Assembly (NCBI GenBank): GCA_014607495.2
Contig: CP053159.1
Location: forward strand, 6,269,501 to 6,333,500
Reading direction: 5' to 3'
DNA from: Carposina sasakii
Taxonomy: Eukaryota > Arthropoda > Insecta > Lepidoptera > Carposinidae
Length of the DNA stretch: 64,000 nt
Numbering within the stretch: position 1 is the first letter of the stretch; every line of letters begins with the position of its first letter. Positions 1 through 12,889 of the stretch are shown in pieces. The translations under genes and the position numbers were made by a program. The notes beneath the pieces are model-generated. The model did not search any database. It was not told where the DNA came from and saw only the letters and a program-made list of their open reading frames with translations.

Positions 1-231
1 AAGCGAGTTTCATTAGCATAACAATCTTCAACAATGCAGGTGTGTTACTGTCTTAAATCTAACAGATAGCTGCAGATACACAAGCACTGTTAAAAATCAC
101 AAATATTAATTTAATATTTATGGATTTTTTGAAGACATAATATACAAATCCCGATGATAATTCATAGTGAAATTATAGAAAGAAATATCTATTACTTGGA
201 AACAAACATCGACATTCATCGTTTACACCTA

Positions 232-300
232 CCGGGAATCAAACCCAGAACCTAAGGCGTCGCAGGCAAGGTTACTTACTACAAACTATACCAAATCGGT
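232..300 (-). repeat. tRNA-like SINE fragment
   Basis: On the minus strand a box-B-like GGGTTTGATTCCC (about 234-246) is preceded, at roughly tRNA spacing, by a weak box A near 272-292. There is no pairable acceptor stem. This is therefore read as a tRNA-derived SINE remnant rather than a tRNA gene. Confidence 0.45.
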
Positions 301-346
301 CGTCAACTTAACAATTAATTATAATTATCCTTGTGTGTTTAGGAAT

Positions 347-430
347 ATGATTTATATCCCAAATAGGAGAGACGTGGTTCCCGGTTTGCGAGAGGTCTTG
401 AGTTCAAATCTCACTCGGGTGATTTTTTTT
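347..430 (+). repeat. tRNA-like repeat piece with inverted partner at 1140-1172
   Basis: Positions 347-379 are an exact 33-base inverted match to 1140-1172. The following part has a degenerate box B (GAGTTCAAATCTC) and the ACTCGGGTGA tail also seen in the tRNA-like repeats at 18, 22 and 39 kb. It ends in a T run of the kind that stops RNA polymerase III. It is probably a diverged member of the same broad SINE group. Confidence 0.45.
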
Positions 431-1050
431 TTTCATTTTCTTAATAGCATTTATAATTATCCTTGTATCTTGAAAGTTAAACTATAAATTAAATACACCT
501 ACCTGTTTTACTGGATATAGGTGACTGGAATTAAAATACTATTGCGGCAGTATTGACATTCGATCGAGCACCCCTTTGTTTTTGTAGTGTTAGGAATGAA
601 AGTTAAGCGATAAATTGAATTTTGTGATATACGGTGAACTTTGCGGACGTGTGTAGTGTTATTATTAAGGTGGCTGTAGATAAACCGAGCGCGCAATATC
701 TTGTGGCTGCTTGCAAGATTATCAAACTGTATAGTTACCTAAATTTTGGATTAGATTTAGAAAAATGAGGGCAAATTTTCACAGATGTAACTTATGTAGA
801 TCCATATCTATTCTAATTTTACAAATTAGGGAGGTATATTCCGAGGAATTCATGAGGCGTAATTTAATATGAGAACAGAATAAAAAAAAATCTGAAAAAA
901 GACAAATGGATATAATACTATTATATAAGGCTGTGTATATATGGTTGTCTTTCCATATACTTATAAAAACACACAAATCCGCGATCACTTAGCGGCATTA
1001 TTTTCACAGGGACCCAATATTATTCTGGCTTCCCGAGATTATTGGCTGTA

Positions 1051-1172
1051 CATAAGTGGTCCGGGCAGTTTGTTTATTTTCTTTCTTACGGGTTATAGGA
1101 GGCTTCGGCTTATCGCCGACGGCCAGCCGACTCGTGGGAAACCACGTCTCTCCTATTTGGGATATAAATCAT
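1051..1172 (-). repeat. inverted partner of the 347-379 repeat
   Basis: A GC-richer block carrying CGCCGACGGCCAGCCGACTC ends in the exact reverse complement of 347-379. Two copies of one dispersed repeat in opposite orientation explain it. The overlapping short open frames have no recognisable domain. Confidence 0.5.
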
Positions 1173-1631
1173 AAAAACACACACTTCCTTTCCGCAAAAT
1201 GCTTCGGGCGAAATCTATTTCCTTTGAAAGCAATATTGATAAGTAAAATGCGGGACCGACCTGATAGGTTTTGTCACCTATGAGAGAGCTTTTGAAAGGA
1301 AATATTTAGAGCGTAATGACGTTGAAGTAATGCGTTTTGCGCCTCGTGAAGAGATGTTATATTGTTGTGCAAAAATACTCGTAGTTGTAGGCATGCGCGG
1401 TCTTTAAGTTGTAGAAGGATTGTTATTGACAATAGTAGACTCGGTAGGTGGGTATTAGTGGGTTTTAGGCCTTCTTGTATCAACGAGGGATTTTCTGACA
1501 AGTTGTAAAAAAATGCCTCATTGAGTAAATCTAGATTACCGTATTACTACAAGTGGGCCTTAAATATAAACCTGATGACATATTATAGGTATATATGGAA
1601 TACACGTGTAATATCATATTGTTATCTCTCA

Positions 1632-1874
1632 GTCATATTTTTTCTAATATCCTGTTTCATATGAATAAGTTCATGAAAGCCGGAAGCCAATTTCCGTAAG
1701 AAGGGATTTGGTTTCAAATATAATTTGCTAAAACAAATTGATCCATTCAATGTAATTTTAATCTAAATTCCATTAATAACCAAATAATAATTCTATAAAC
1801 TGAGCTTAACCCGTTCGTCAAGCATATCACAATCTGTTAACGCTATACAGGTCATATTTTTTCTAATATCCTGT
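1632..1874 (+). repeat. 24-bp direct repeat pair flanking 195 bp
   Basis: An identical 24-base string beginning GTCATATTTTTTCTAATATC occurs at 1632-1655 and 1851-1874. The second copy abuts the MITE at 1870-2234. The pair may be leftovers of an older terminal or target duplication. No family was recognised. Confidence 0.5.
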
Positions 1875-2234
1875 GATTTTTGGTCGTCAACGTTTCCGAA
1901 AACTACGGAATCTCCTCATCATCACGATCATTTTTCTCCACCTGGGAAGTGTCTGGTTTCCAAAATATTAGGGTCCAATGTTGAGTAAATAGACAGCGTT
2001 TTTCTGCATAAATGCACATAGACGCGCGTAGCAAGATTTTTTCATGAGAAATAATTAATATCTGTCTATAAAAGAACTAACATAAACACTAGACACTATA
2101 AATTTCGTCCGATCAAGTAATTAAAAAAATTAAAAAAAAAAAAAATTCCCAGCATTTTTTTTGGCATCAACTTACTTTATTTGATGTATAGAGTACGTAC
2201 CCTTCGTTAATGGTGGCCACAAAAAAACACCCTG
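1870..2234 (-). mobile_element. MITE, CAGGGTGTTTTTTTG ends (copy 1)
   Basis: The reverse orientation matches 39929-40319 over most of its length: the GGTCGTCAACGTTTC end, the CTTCCCA block and the TTTGATGTATAGAGTACGTA block before the other end. Both ends carry a CAGGGTG-like start followed by a T run, so it is a terminal-inverted-repeat element without coding capacity. Confidence 0.65.
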
Positions 2235-3996
2235 ATAATCGTATTTTGAAACATAAAATAATTGCTCATTATCTTGTAATGTAATTATAGCTCCTCTTGG
2301 GACAACCACGACTCACTTCCTGTTCATATAGCGTTTTGGCGCATATTTCACAATACTGCATCCAATATATAGGTATGTCCTATAAATAGTTTACAAATAC
2401 TTTTTAAAAATGAGTAAAAATGTATATTTTAAAATTGACAATTTGTTATGACCACGACATTACATTTTCTACTAAGTTTAGGTTTTCTACACAATGAATG
2501 CAGATCATATTTTTGAATTTTGGTAAACTAATTTGGCGCTTGGCCACACATGATATCTTATAAGTAGGTACTGAAGTTTGTTCCAAATAAAAAAACTAGC
2601 ATAATATTGGTACTAATCGTAATGTTAGTCATGTCAAAGTAAAGAAACAATACAACTGACCCACCCTTGACCATTACTCAGAAGTTGGCTTTAAAATATT
2701 CCTGCGTCAAAACGTTCGATATTCTCCAATCATATGCATTTATATTTATAGAGTAATAAGATGCTAGAGTGTGTCTGTGTTAAATGGCAGGAGAGAGAGG
2801 TGCCTAACAAATTGAAAATCAATGAACCACGGAATTCAATTTCATATTGAAAGGCATCTCTCATGCTCTAAGGCGGTGCAGATAGCACTACACTTATCTT
2901 TCTCTTTGACTCCGCCTCGCTAAAGGCAATACGTTCTGACGCGCGAAATGGTATTCGGAATTTTGAATAGTCTGCTAGATGATACGGGTAAAGAAACGTT
3001 TTGTACAGTCATGACTACTGAGAACCCTTAAGAAATCTCTTGAATCAGTAAGATGAATAGATAACTTTAAGGTATTAGCCGTGCAAAGAAAATTATGACG
3101 AACTAGTTGTTGCTTGCGATTTTGTTCGCGCGGTCTACAGAATGTGGCCTAGGTATGTTCTTCCCCTATACCTATATACCTAAGTTAGTTTAGTTACAAT
3201 CCGTAATGGTCAGTTTCAACAGCTTGCAAGCTATTTAACAAAAGACTGTACCCGTAAGCCATCTGTGTATTACTTCATGATCAAAGTTGAAGTTCTATGG
3301 TTCTATGAATTAAAATGTATTTTTTTAAATTTAAAAGAGTCTTTAAGCTATTATTTAAATACTTACCAATAGATATTGTAATTTAGTCGACCTTCCACCT
3401 TTCATCTCAAAATGGCATCTAAAGGGTCGGACCGAACAAATATTTGTAAACGGTCCAAGCCGAAATCACTCGACTCCTCTTGACCCCAAGGTAAGAACAA
3501 ACCGATAGTCCAGGTAATTACTGATTAATCAATATTGGAAAGCTCTCTACATTTTGTTACTGAAAATATTTCACTTAGGTGTTCTAAAGTTCAGCTACTT
3601 CTTGTTACGTAAGCGAAGTTATTTATCTACACAGAGGTTTGAAACTTGGTTCTGATTATTTAAATGTCGATTTTGTTGTAATTCATATTAATGGGTACTT
3701 GTTTATAAATCGCGATATATTTATTTATTTTGTTCACATATGTATACGATCTTAACAATTTGCTCTCTACTCAATAAAGCGCAGATACCTATCTCAGTTC
3801 TGTTTTTTCTCCATAGAAGCTGGTTTCGAAGAATTCTGTACAATATTCCTAAGACTTCTGGTGGAAACTTAGAAAATACCATGTTCTATTTAGTGCAGAC
3901 TTTTGAAATGATCTAAAGAATCTGAAAAATAAAGTTAAAGCTGTCTCTATCTTGATCAAGTTTTTCAGAAAGACAGCATCAAATTTATTCTTCATA
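2235..3996. other. unassigned AT-rich DNA
   Basis: No supported feature. There is no long open frame and no match to the other repeats in this window. A short stretch near 3940-3985 resembles the inner part of the small MITE at 21768-21885. Confidence 0.4.
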
Positions 3997-4290
3997 CTAG
4001 TGGACGCCCGCGACTCCGCCCGCGTGGACTACAGAAAAAACAAAATGTCGAAATTATCCAAGATAAAAACATTTTCCCGGGATAAAATGTATATATGTTA
4101 AGTGGGACCTGTCACAATATATTCCTGAAAACTGCATCGAAATCGGTTCAGCCGTTTCTGAGATTAGCGTGCACAAACGCACAGACAAACAGAAAAAAAT
4201 TTCAAAAATCATCGTTATGGGTTCTATTGCATTGATAAAGATCTCCTATAATATTTTATCTCATATATCTTCCATGTACAGACAGCTATA
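3997..4290 (-). mobile_element. Helitron-like element (Lep1 type), minus strand
   Basis: The minus strand ends in a GC-rich hairpin block and GGGCGTCCACTAG followed by T, the CTRR-type 3' end expected of Helitrons. Inside are the GATTTCGATGCAG and AATCTCAGAAACGGC blocks and the TTATCCCGGG motif, all shared with 31757-32102. It has no coding capacity, so it is non-autonomous. Confidence 0.75.
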
Positions 4291-4320
4291 ATATACCTTA
4301 TATAACATATATAATATATA

Positions 4321-4584
4321 TACAGGGTGTAACAAAAAGGGTATGTTAAGCGAAAAGCTATGTAAATAGCCCACTGTAGAGAACCTATCCACAAAATTTG
4401 AGACCCGAAATCACATGTTTATTTTTCCCGATAGTATGGAGAATTTTTAAATATCTCAGGAATTTTCATACAATCTTGAAAAATAAAAATGTGATTTCGA
4501 GTCTCAAATTTTGGAAATAGGTTCTCTATAGTGGGCTATTTACATAGCTTTTCGCTTAACATACCCTTTCTGTTACACCCTGTA
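4321..4584. mobile_element. CAGGGTG foldback MITE, copy A
   Basis: The two ends are near-perfect inverted repeats of about 105 bp that start TACAGGGTGTAACA, leaving a short centre. It lies in a TATATA context, consistent with a TA-rich target. Close relatives sit at 36806-37068, 49747-50015 and elsewhere. The overlapping short open frame at 4531-4725 is not a gene. Confidence 0.85.
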
Positions 4585-4821
4585 TATATAACGCCTAATA
4601 CAATTTCAGCTATCCGTTACATTTTTATTATATGTATAGATAAGCTACTTGACCATTGGAACAATCGGCTCTTAAGAGGTGAAATTTGTAGCCATAGACT
4701 ATTTTTACAATTTATGGTCAGCTAGAGATCTCTGTCATGAACGACGTTCCCATGTTTAACAAATTAGGTGTTCATAACATCTGTATGATTTTATTTTGAT
4801 TTTTCTTTAGAATCACACATC

Positions 4822-5015
4822 AGCTTATTGCAGTCCACTGCTGGACGTAGTCTCCCCCAGAACACGCCACAAGGCTACTGCCATATGGCTTTTGCCCATA
4901 GTCGCGGCACGGTAGACAGGCGGATAAGTAAACGCTGCCCACTTCCTGGAAACCCATAATCACCAATTCTACTCTGTCGACACTAGACGGTATACGGTGA
5001 AATATCATAGTTCCC
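4822..5015 (-). repeat. SINE-like repeat with RTE LINE tail
   Basis: Read on the minus strand, it ends with the GGACTGCAATA tail and encodes the residues YVQQWTAI seen at the C-terminus of RTE-type LINEs in this window. The body (GGCAGTAGCCTTG-like) matches 53119-53390. It is either a truncated LINE end or a SINE that borrowed that end. Confidence 0.6.
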
Positions 5016-7311
5016 ATAAACTTTCTTCCATGTTAAGAGCATTACGTTTCAAAAATGTTAAAGAGTTTAACCGTCATTACCTATAGGTCTATACATAGTA
5101 GCAGAAATCAGAAAAGTTTGGAACTATTTCTAGTTCATAAGCGTTACACACATTTTAGCCCACCTTGTAATTAAATGTAATATTCGAGTTTTCCTTTATG
5201 TTTACAGTGACTTAACACGCAATAGATTAAAGAAAACAAAGGCTGTTCCTAATAACAGTGTATAGTTGGTTATTATACGCAGTTACTGTTATGACAAACT
5301 AGGTTAATTAAAAATCAGCTTACACGAATAAAGTTATACTGCCGTAGATAAGTGGATTATCAATAAATAATGTCCTCCTACCATATTACGATTACGGTGG
5401 CCAATCTCAACGGAGATTAGCCAACTGCAAATATTACGAGTATATTGCACAAGTGTGTGCGCAAACACAGTACATTCTCTACACCTTAACTCTTATAGAA
5501 AGCCGACACGACGGGATATGACAGGGGTTAGGTGCAGGACTATCAGTATTACGCAAGTGTAAATTTTTTCTATTTATATTTTTCTACTTGAAATCCATAC
5601 ATGAAATAAATTCAGTGGTACAGACCCGTAACTGTTATCGAACCTACGCCCCGCGCACGTATCACCGCTAGGGTGTATGTAAGTGACAAACACGCAAATA
5701 CATATTAACAAGTGGTAATCGGTGAGCAGCCTGCTATATATTTTAGTATTTTTTTTTTTACTGTAATCTACTAACATAGACATAAGATCTTGTAACACTA
5801 ACAAACTTTGGGCTCATTTGTCTGTCAATAAATAATTTTTATTTTATTTTTATTTATTGATATGCTAACTTCAGACCATGATTGTTAAACAACAATTTCA
5901 TAGTAAAGGTTTTGTTTTTGAACCCTTATGGAGAATCAAATGTATTTTATTTCAATAATATACTGTACTATCTACTTACTAAGTATAATGCAGATAGTAA
6001 TAACCAAATACGTTATAACGTGGTTACAACAGTATTAAGTAACAACAAAACATTTTAGTTTTGACGTCTAATTGGATTTTGGTGTCGTTAAGGCATCTTC
6101 CGAGAATTATTAATGTAATTATCGAAGAAAATACACCGCCATTTTGTCTGAAAGGGATAAGGCAAATTAAATTTCTATGATCGGGAATTGGATCCCCATC
6201 ATGGAAAAGCGGATCAGAGTATTATTTTTCTATCTAACAATAGCTATATTATTAGGTAGGTACATAAACCTATAGTAAAATATTTTCTTCAGTATACATA
6301 AGTTTCAAGATTTTCTATTGCGTTTACGCTTACTTTTGTACCTACCTATATATTTATGTATTCAATTTCAATTGTAACCACTTATAGTATTTGTTATATT
6401 GATTTTATCATAATAATGCCCATAGATCAGGCAAAGAAGAAGTGTTATACAACATTTATTAGTTGGCGTCAATTAGACCAAGTAAGTACTTAACTAATTT
6501 CGCATTTAAAATCTATACGCAAGACACTGAGATTGCGCCGTAAGATTTAAGGCGATCGGTGCAATCGGTGTTAGTTTTGTCGATTTTTCTCATCTATTAC
6601 AAAACATAGGAAAGCGATATTTAACAATCAAATTCTTCATTATACTACTCGTATCTTACTTTTTGTGGTTGCAGAAACACGATTCATAGACTTTTTTACG
6701 ATAAAAAAAACACGTCAAAGATATCTCTTTTAAATCAGATTTGTTCATTTTACAGGCAAACTAAAGCGATTTAAGCCACTATTTTTGTACCAATAGAGTT
6801 GTCTAAACACACTCTTAAAACGTGTGGTGTTCAAATAAAACACAAAGATATGTTTTGTCGCTTACGTTCTTTTATTTTAAGATAGTCCCTGCTCATTTTT
6901 GTATGGGAATAAACGTCCCTCCACCCACCCTCAGTCGGCCCCCGGCTTTGATCGACGATGGGTCTGTGTCAGTCGTTCTACCGCGCTGTTATTTTTCTCT
7001 GTTAAATTTTAACTGACTTTTTACTGGCTGACATTAGTATCTAAAGGTAAATTTATATTAGGTACTACAAAAGGAATTAGATATGTATTAGGAAATAGCG
7101 GGACGCAAGATCCAACGTTGCAATGATTGACTCTTAGATAATTACTATAAAAATATTTTAGCGATATTTTACCTGTACTGATGCGGGGCTTTGCTAGAAT
7201 AAACCAGATACCAAAGGAGTTATTGGTGCTCAAGTTTTAAATTAAATAAGTTTTTAGGTACTGTAATATAATTTTAATACAGAACGGGTTGTCTGTAGGG
7301 AAATAAATACG
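5016..7311. other. unassigned AT-rich DNA
   Basis: No repeat of the window and no convincing gene. Near 6900-6990 a pyrimidine-rich tract ending in CAG precedes a GC-rich stretch, which could look like a splice acceptor, but no protein family was recognised. A short perfect hairpin (AATCTC/GAGATT) lies near 5403-5420. Confidence 0.35.
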
Positions 7312-7545
7312 ATATGACGTGTCGCGTCGTGGAAATCTACGACGAGCGTCACGTCGTGAAGATCTAAGACGAGCGTCGCAAAAATTTACGACGCAACATC
7401 GTAACATGCTACGATGTACGGCACGTGCACGTACACACGTGTCGTCAATACAATGCAGGATGAAAAAATAAAATAGATACGAGTCGATTTCCACGATGCG
7501 ACAACGCATCGTGAAACGACGCCGCAGCATGTGTGGAAGCCCTTA
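7312..7545. repeat. CpG-rich repeat-like block
   Basis: An unusually CpG-dense stretch with repeated GACGAGCGTC and ACGATG motifs in both orientations, in AT-rich surroundings. The two overlapping minus-strand frames (7237-7568) are arginine-rich by-products of these motifs. A degenerate MITE is likely, but its exact ends are not clear. Confidence 0.4.
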
Positions 7546-7705
7546 GTTACGTTTGTAACTTTTCTCATTTAGTTGATTTACTTATTAGTAATCTGAAGAT
7601 GTCGCTGTGTGTTACCGAATGAAATGATATTTCAACGCTGTAACCGTAGTTCCTTATTCTGCCACTTCGCAGATAATTTGATAAACGCACACATTCCAAT
7701 CACTC

Positions 7706-8055
7706 ATAATAATCTGACTAATATTGTAAACGCGAAAGTTTGTGAGGATGTATGTATGTTTGTTGCTCTTTCACGCAAAAACTACTGAATGGATTTTGAT
7801 GAAACTTCACAATAATATAGCTTACACGTACATATCAGAATAACAGTGGACTCTGCTAGGATTACATTTTAGACCAACGCCCTGTTAATAAGTTTTTCAT
7901 TTTTGTAAATAAAAATGTAATCTGTTTTTCCGTGCCAAATAAACAATAAACACATAGGCTACAATTTAGCCGCGTGGTGCCGGCAGAGTAGAGTTTGTAC
8001 CACCCCTTGCCTGCCCGTGGGTAGGCCTGCCAGTCGGAGTTGAGTGCGTCCACTA
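7706..8055 (+). mobile_element. Helitron-like element with nested SINE-like piece
   Basis: The left side starts CTAATATTGTAAACGCGAAAG and holds the typical ACTACTGAATGGATTTTGAT and CATATCAGAATAACA blocks. The right side ends GCGTCCACTAG followed by T. Between them, 7972-8030 matches the GTGGTACCGGCAGAGTAGAG block of the repeat at 53119-53390, so a younger repeat appears to have landed inside. Confidence 0.65.
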
Positions 8056-9432
8056 GTGTCAAATATATAGGCAAATTGTGAACGACGAACTATTCAATTT
8101 GAATTTGGAATTACTGTTACCTTGAAGCTTTGATACATTATTTTCGGGATCTAAGTATGTAGATTTTATAAAATCCATGAAACTAAACGTAAAAGTTTCG
8201 AGGTATATGCGTTTTGGATTTATTGTTTAGCGCTGAGTCACCTTAAGTGCTTTGCATTCTTTTTACTCACTTGCAATATGGATTTGACGTTTAAATACGA
8301 TATGTATAGCCTCTCGCCCATCTCACTTGTTCATATCTTGCCAGTCTCCTGGCTTCTAGATTGATCATCTCAACTACATTTTGTATTTACTTCATGTTGC
8401 TGCTACATCGCGTCGTCGACGTGAGTTCGTAAATTGATTTCACGCAAACTAAGCCACAACACCGCATACGATAAGCCGCTTACCAGGGGTTTAAGTTTCG
8501 ACCTATTTGAATTTATTTATATTTATGCAAATATTTTTAATGAACTTCAGTGTTTTATGGACTTATTTTGAAATAAATAGCCTTTTTGTTGTAAAATAAT
8601 ATGCCGTATTTTTTTACAATAAACAAAATCTAGTAACGTATCAAACGGCATGGTACTTAATGGATGATACTTAGGTACCCACTGAATGAAAGTGACCAGA
8701 ATTTTACTTACACACATCGTCGACATAAATCATTGTAGTGCCGTGCAAAATAAACACAGCCTAAACTAATTAGTGTAGAAAACTCGCGGGACCAAACAGG
8801 GTATGTGGAGTAGAGTTTGATGTTGCGCTCACAAAATTAGGGAAGTTTAGGGCCAAAGTCGCCCTCGACCGTAACAAGTTAATTTAAACTGCCCGAGTAA
8901 TTTGCACACAAGCGTGACACTAATGAAATTAGTTATATCTACTGTTAGCCGGATCACGTGTTGGATGAAAATAGATCTGAAATTTTAACTCCTTTTTGAA
9001 ACTTTTGGCATGTACCTACTCTACATTAGCCAACTGTAGAATATACTGCGTTCAGTATAATCCTTCTGATATATCCGCTTATCATGCATTTGGCATATCT
9101 ACAAGTAACACGGTTTATAATTTTTATGCATTTTCATGTAAGACGCATGCTTCATTTATGACGCGGGTCAGAGAGTCGGACAGTGGACTGCCGAAGGCCG
9201 TATATGACATCTCTAAATTCTCCATGCTGCCCTTAAGCATATTTTACTGTACTTTTAGATTTGATTTCCTTTGAATGAATTTATTATCAATAGCAACTAA
9301 CAATCGAAGTGTCCTGTAATTTCTACCCTTATAGTTTACTCATAAAGACGAAGGTTTTAAATTTAATTAGTGCGTGCTACCAACGTTGACTTACGATACC
9401 GAGTGGTATCTAAGCATAAGCTTAAAAAAACA
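8056..9432. other. unassigned DNA
   Basis: No family recognised. The frame at 8996-9274 (92 codons, plus strand) shows no domain or signal and no support beyond its length, so it is not called as a gene. Confidence 0.35.
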
Positions 9433-9545
9433 ATGGAGCAGGTTATGGTCAGAATTAAAATATCTCTGCGAGATCAACAAATCAGGAATAAGAAGATTCG
9501 TAGATTACTGAAGTAGCCACTAGGTCACATTAGGAGAAGACGCTC
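9433..9545 (+). pseudogene. RTE-type LINE reverse transcriptase remnant
   Basis: The plus-strand frame from the ATG at 9433 translates to MEQVMVRIKISLRDQQIRNK and then KIRRLL. This aligns with the segment MERAMLGISLRDRIRNEEIR of the LINE at 15748-16689, a C-terminal part of the RTE-type endonuclease/reverse-transcriptase protein. It breaks at an in-frame TAG after about 28 codons. No other part of the LINE is recognisable on either side, so it is an old, short fragment without function. The alignment was made by eye within this window. Confidence 0.6.
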
Positions 9546-9894
9546 AGTGATGGAACTGATGTAAATGATCAACTTCCTAGATTGTGCAATGACGATGACG
9601 ATTATGACGTCAATTCATCCTTAACCGTTGTCTGGTGATTAGAAAAAATAAGTATAAAGAATAATTATTACCGTTTCATACAATAGTTCCTAAGCCTGAT
9701 TTTAGAACTAACAATTTTTTGTATGCAGTGATACAAAAAATGCGGTCATACACATAGTAACGAGCGCCATCTTCCATGGGAGCTATACAGTGAAACGCAC
9801 TCTAGATCCTAGTATATATTTATATTAATCACGTATCCCACAGTCAAACCGCGCAAGCAGTTTTGTGGGACGTTGTACCTAATTTTATTTTTAT

Positions 9895-9940
9895 TTTTTT
9901 CTTTATTAGGAACACCAACAGCATTTACATTTTATAATAA
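9895..9940. repeat. short repeat shared with 59111-59145
   Basis: The string TTTATTAGGAA.ACCAACAGCATTTACATTT occurs here and at 59111-59145. It resembles the A/T-rich end of an unidentified retroelement. Nothing else is shared at either site. Confidence 0.45.
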
Positions 9941-9945
9941 TTACA

Positions 9946-10602
9946 AGTAAATTTAATTTATAATTAGGCCAAGAATAGGTTTTCATTATATTTCTGTATT
10001 AAAGTGGCACGTTTAGAAACAGGGGCAAAGACAGCTTCTCATCCATACAATGTGGACTTGTTTTTTCAAAGTATAAATATTTCAAAGCATCAAACAATTT
10101 GTATGAGTGAGGAACCGTCTCAGCAAAGAGATTAATAAAAAAGTAAAATTACTTACTATTCCTTAACTTAACAATAAAAACACTACACCTGGGTCAATTG
10201 ATTACCTATATATTTGATGTGATAAGGCAAAACTTATTTACCACCAATACATATTACCATCACTGGACGCGCCACCTAGAAAGTATATGCAATTTTGGGA
10301 TCATGATGAGAATGAGAACCAATGTATACAGAATCGAATTACTAATGAACTATTTGATACAGGCTGGTATATGGCATTAAAAACACAAAATAAGTCTCAA
10401 CGAATAAAAGATTTTACAAGATGACACTTGAAACTATTCCTACTAAGATTAAAGATATCAATAGTTTTGAATTGTTTGTTGTAAACAGACAAAATGCGGG
10501 GAAAGATGGCATTTCTGGCATAATTTGTACTTATCAGCGAGACCGAGAATAGAGGAGATCAAGTTTTTGTAAATTTATAAAGAATTATAAATATAAAAAA
10601 AA
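9946..10602. other. unassigned DNA
   Basis: I see nothing beyond a 60-codon chance frame (10198-10380). Confidence 0.35.
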
Positions 10603-10735
10603 AAACAATCTCACGCCTATATCCTAACAAGGGTAAGCAGAGAGTACAGATCTCCATTTTGTACGTTCCAAAAATACCTCTTTCGCCTCGTCGACATATT
10701 CTTCATTCATTCATTAACATACCTGCAGCAAAATT
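10603..10735 (-). repeat. LINE-end-like repeat
   Basis: The plus strand carries TCTCACGCCTAT, GGGTAAGCAGAGAGTAC and CTCTTTCGCCTCGTCGACAT in the order I know from a dispersed lepidopteran repeat. In antisense it is briefly open and acidic or basic, like the C-terminus of a LINE. Family assignment is from memory. Confidence 0.4.
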
Positions 10736-12576
10736 ACTTTTAAATCAAAGCGCAAGTACCTACCGACACCCATCTAATTTGTAAATTCCAACGCTTAATT
10801 AAAATTATGAACAATACATGAACTCTAATAAAATTGCGTAAATAAAATAAGTTCCATGAATTTTGTAGGGGTTAGTTTGTTTCGTGAAGAACCAATTGTA
10901 TTACGCCGGCCGGGGCAGCACCTTAACGTGACCGAAAAAAGTGTCCATAAATAATATACATTCCATGAATCAACAGGGTCTTGGGTAGTAAACGTGGGGC
11001 AAGTCACAGAGTAAACTATAAAAAATCTATGCGCAAAGGAAGCTGTGGGGTTAGCACGAAAAATATGCGAGAAAGTAACGTAACGTAAACGATAGCAAAA
11101 TATATGAGATTAGGATAAGCGCCCCTATCGGACGTAAATGGAACGAATACACGGTAGCGCGAACATGTTTTAATAGGTATTCGTATCGTAAAGTAAACGT
11201 CAGACTAATCATTTTTAAGGAAATCAGCAGCACGAACCTAATTTTGACATACGATAACGTAAATTCGTAGGCTGGCTATCGAGTCTTACGATAGTGTTCT
11301 CACTTGGATTTTGTGGTGAGAAAAATACGTAAACATATTATTTAAATTTTTACAGTTTACTAAGCAATTTTAATGACTTATACATTTACTTGAGTGTAGT
11401 GCGTATCATTATTAGGTTGCTCCAACATCATTAGCAGACGCAAATAATTTTTTATCATCACTTTTCGTCTAAACGACGATCTCCATTATCATCGCTATTT
11501 AGCTTGGAGACTTAGAAATCCTGACTTTGATGAATTGCCGTCTCCACAATGTACATATTGCGAAGAACATTTTTATATCTTTCCATGTCAACAAATATTA
11601 CACTAGCTTTTGAGGATTATCCTGACGTTTCCAATTATCATCATTATGTATTGTTCATGACAATTTTTTCCTTATAAGACAATGGATATATGGAAATAAA
11701 TTTCTTTGTCTTTCTTTCGACATAAACAAAAATATTGCCTTCGTTCGAAACGCAGGTTCGTTCAAAAACTAAATCATATTTAACAAAAATAAATAGAATT
11801 ATTAAAAATGCTAGAATAAAAAAGATTTTTAGAAAAGCAATAAAGTAATTCAACATTAAATTACCCTTATTGGTTATTTTACGCGAATATTTATATAAAG
11901 ATAATAATAATATTAATTGAAACCTTCAACTTTAAAAAATGAAGTTAAATAGCATCATGTTTCAGAACGCATCTTTCGATCCTTTTTACTTAGTATGACG
12001 TCATCGTATCGAGGTCTCGATACGATTACGTTACTTCACGTTACTTTTTCGATACAATTTACGTGCTCGCCCCTCTGAACTCTATTCAAACTGCAAGAAC
12101 AGAATAAGAATGGGAAATTCTATCGCACGTGAAAAAAAGGTTCTTTTGTTTGCTAAAAGTCGCCCCAATTCAATATAATTTTAATAGCTCTTAGGAACTT
12201 ATTTATTTGAAACTGGAAAAATATTATTTATAATGTTCTAATATTATAATGTTCGTATACATATTCGTATTCGTGTAGTTTTCTCTATACATACCGTGGA
12301 ATAGGTATTTCAAAACTTTGCTCGCGATTTTAAACCTTTCGTTGAAATAGAGGGTAGTAGATACCTACAATTTATCTATCGTAGAAAACTTATCAATTGT
12401 ATCGATGGTATCGCAATAAATTATTACCGAGACATCTGCATTGACTAGAGAGGCGGTAATAGATTTAGATCCGACTTTGAAATGGGTACGAGTATTAGAC
12501 GTCCTCGGCCATTGAAATTAACTAATCCCATTGTAGCAAGAATATCCCGTAAATATGCGCGTGTTAAACGTGTAAA
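10736..12576. other. unassigned AT-rich DNA
   Basis: No repeat relation within the window and no plausible gene. Short minus-strand frames at 10825-11007, 11051-11233 and 11644-11856 are AT-rich chance frames. The last is hydrophobic only because of its T-rich complement. Confidence 0.35.
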
Positions 12577-12783
12577 TCTATACATATAATAAAACTCTAA
12601 CTGATCGTTGTTTGTTCACGCTAATTTCAGAAATAGTTTTACCGATTTGAATGAAGTTTCCGGGAATGTATAATATTCCGAAAACTTCATCACAATAATT
12701 GTGATGGTAATTTTTGTTTATTTGCAGCGAATTTGCTCCAACACAGCTGCAGTCTCGGACGCGGAGTTGCGGGCGTCCACTAG
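12577..12783 (+). mobile_element. Helitron-like element
   Basis: It starts near TATACATATAATAAAACTC and includes CGCTAATTTCAGAAATAG and TTTGCAGCGAATTTGCTCC. It ends GCGGGCGTCCACTAG followed by T after a short CG hairpin. Length is about 207 bp, with no coding capacity. Confidence 0.7.
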
Positions 12784-12889
12784 TCTATTTATGTAAAGTA
12801 ACATGTCTAATTTAACGTCGTCGTGGCAAAACTGCTGAAGCTAAACGTTATATTAAGACCGTGACTTCTTTTTGTGACTTCTACTTAGA

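Noticed and set aside
6822..7016. Exon after the pyrimidine-rich CAG at about 6930
   Set aside because: The acceptor-like tract is attractive, but no donor, domain or frame continuity supports an exon.
7237..7568. Arginine-rich minus-strand frames
   Set aside because: They come from a CpG-rich repeat of GACGAGCGTC motifs and have no protein character beyond that.
8996..9274. 92-codon plus-strand frame
   Set aside because: No recognisable domain, no splice or codon evidence, and length alone is expected by chance in 64 kb.
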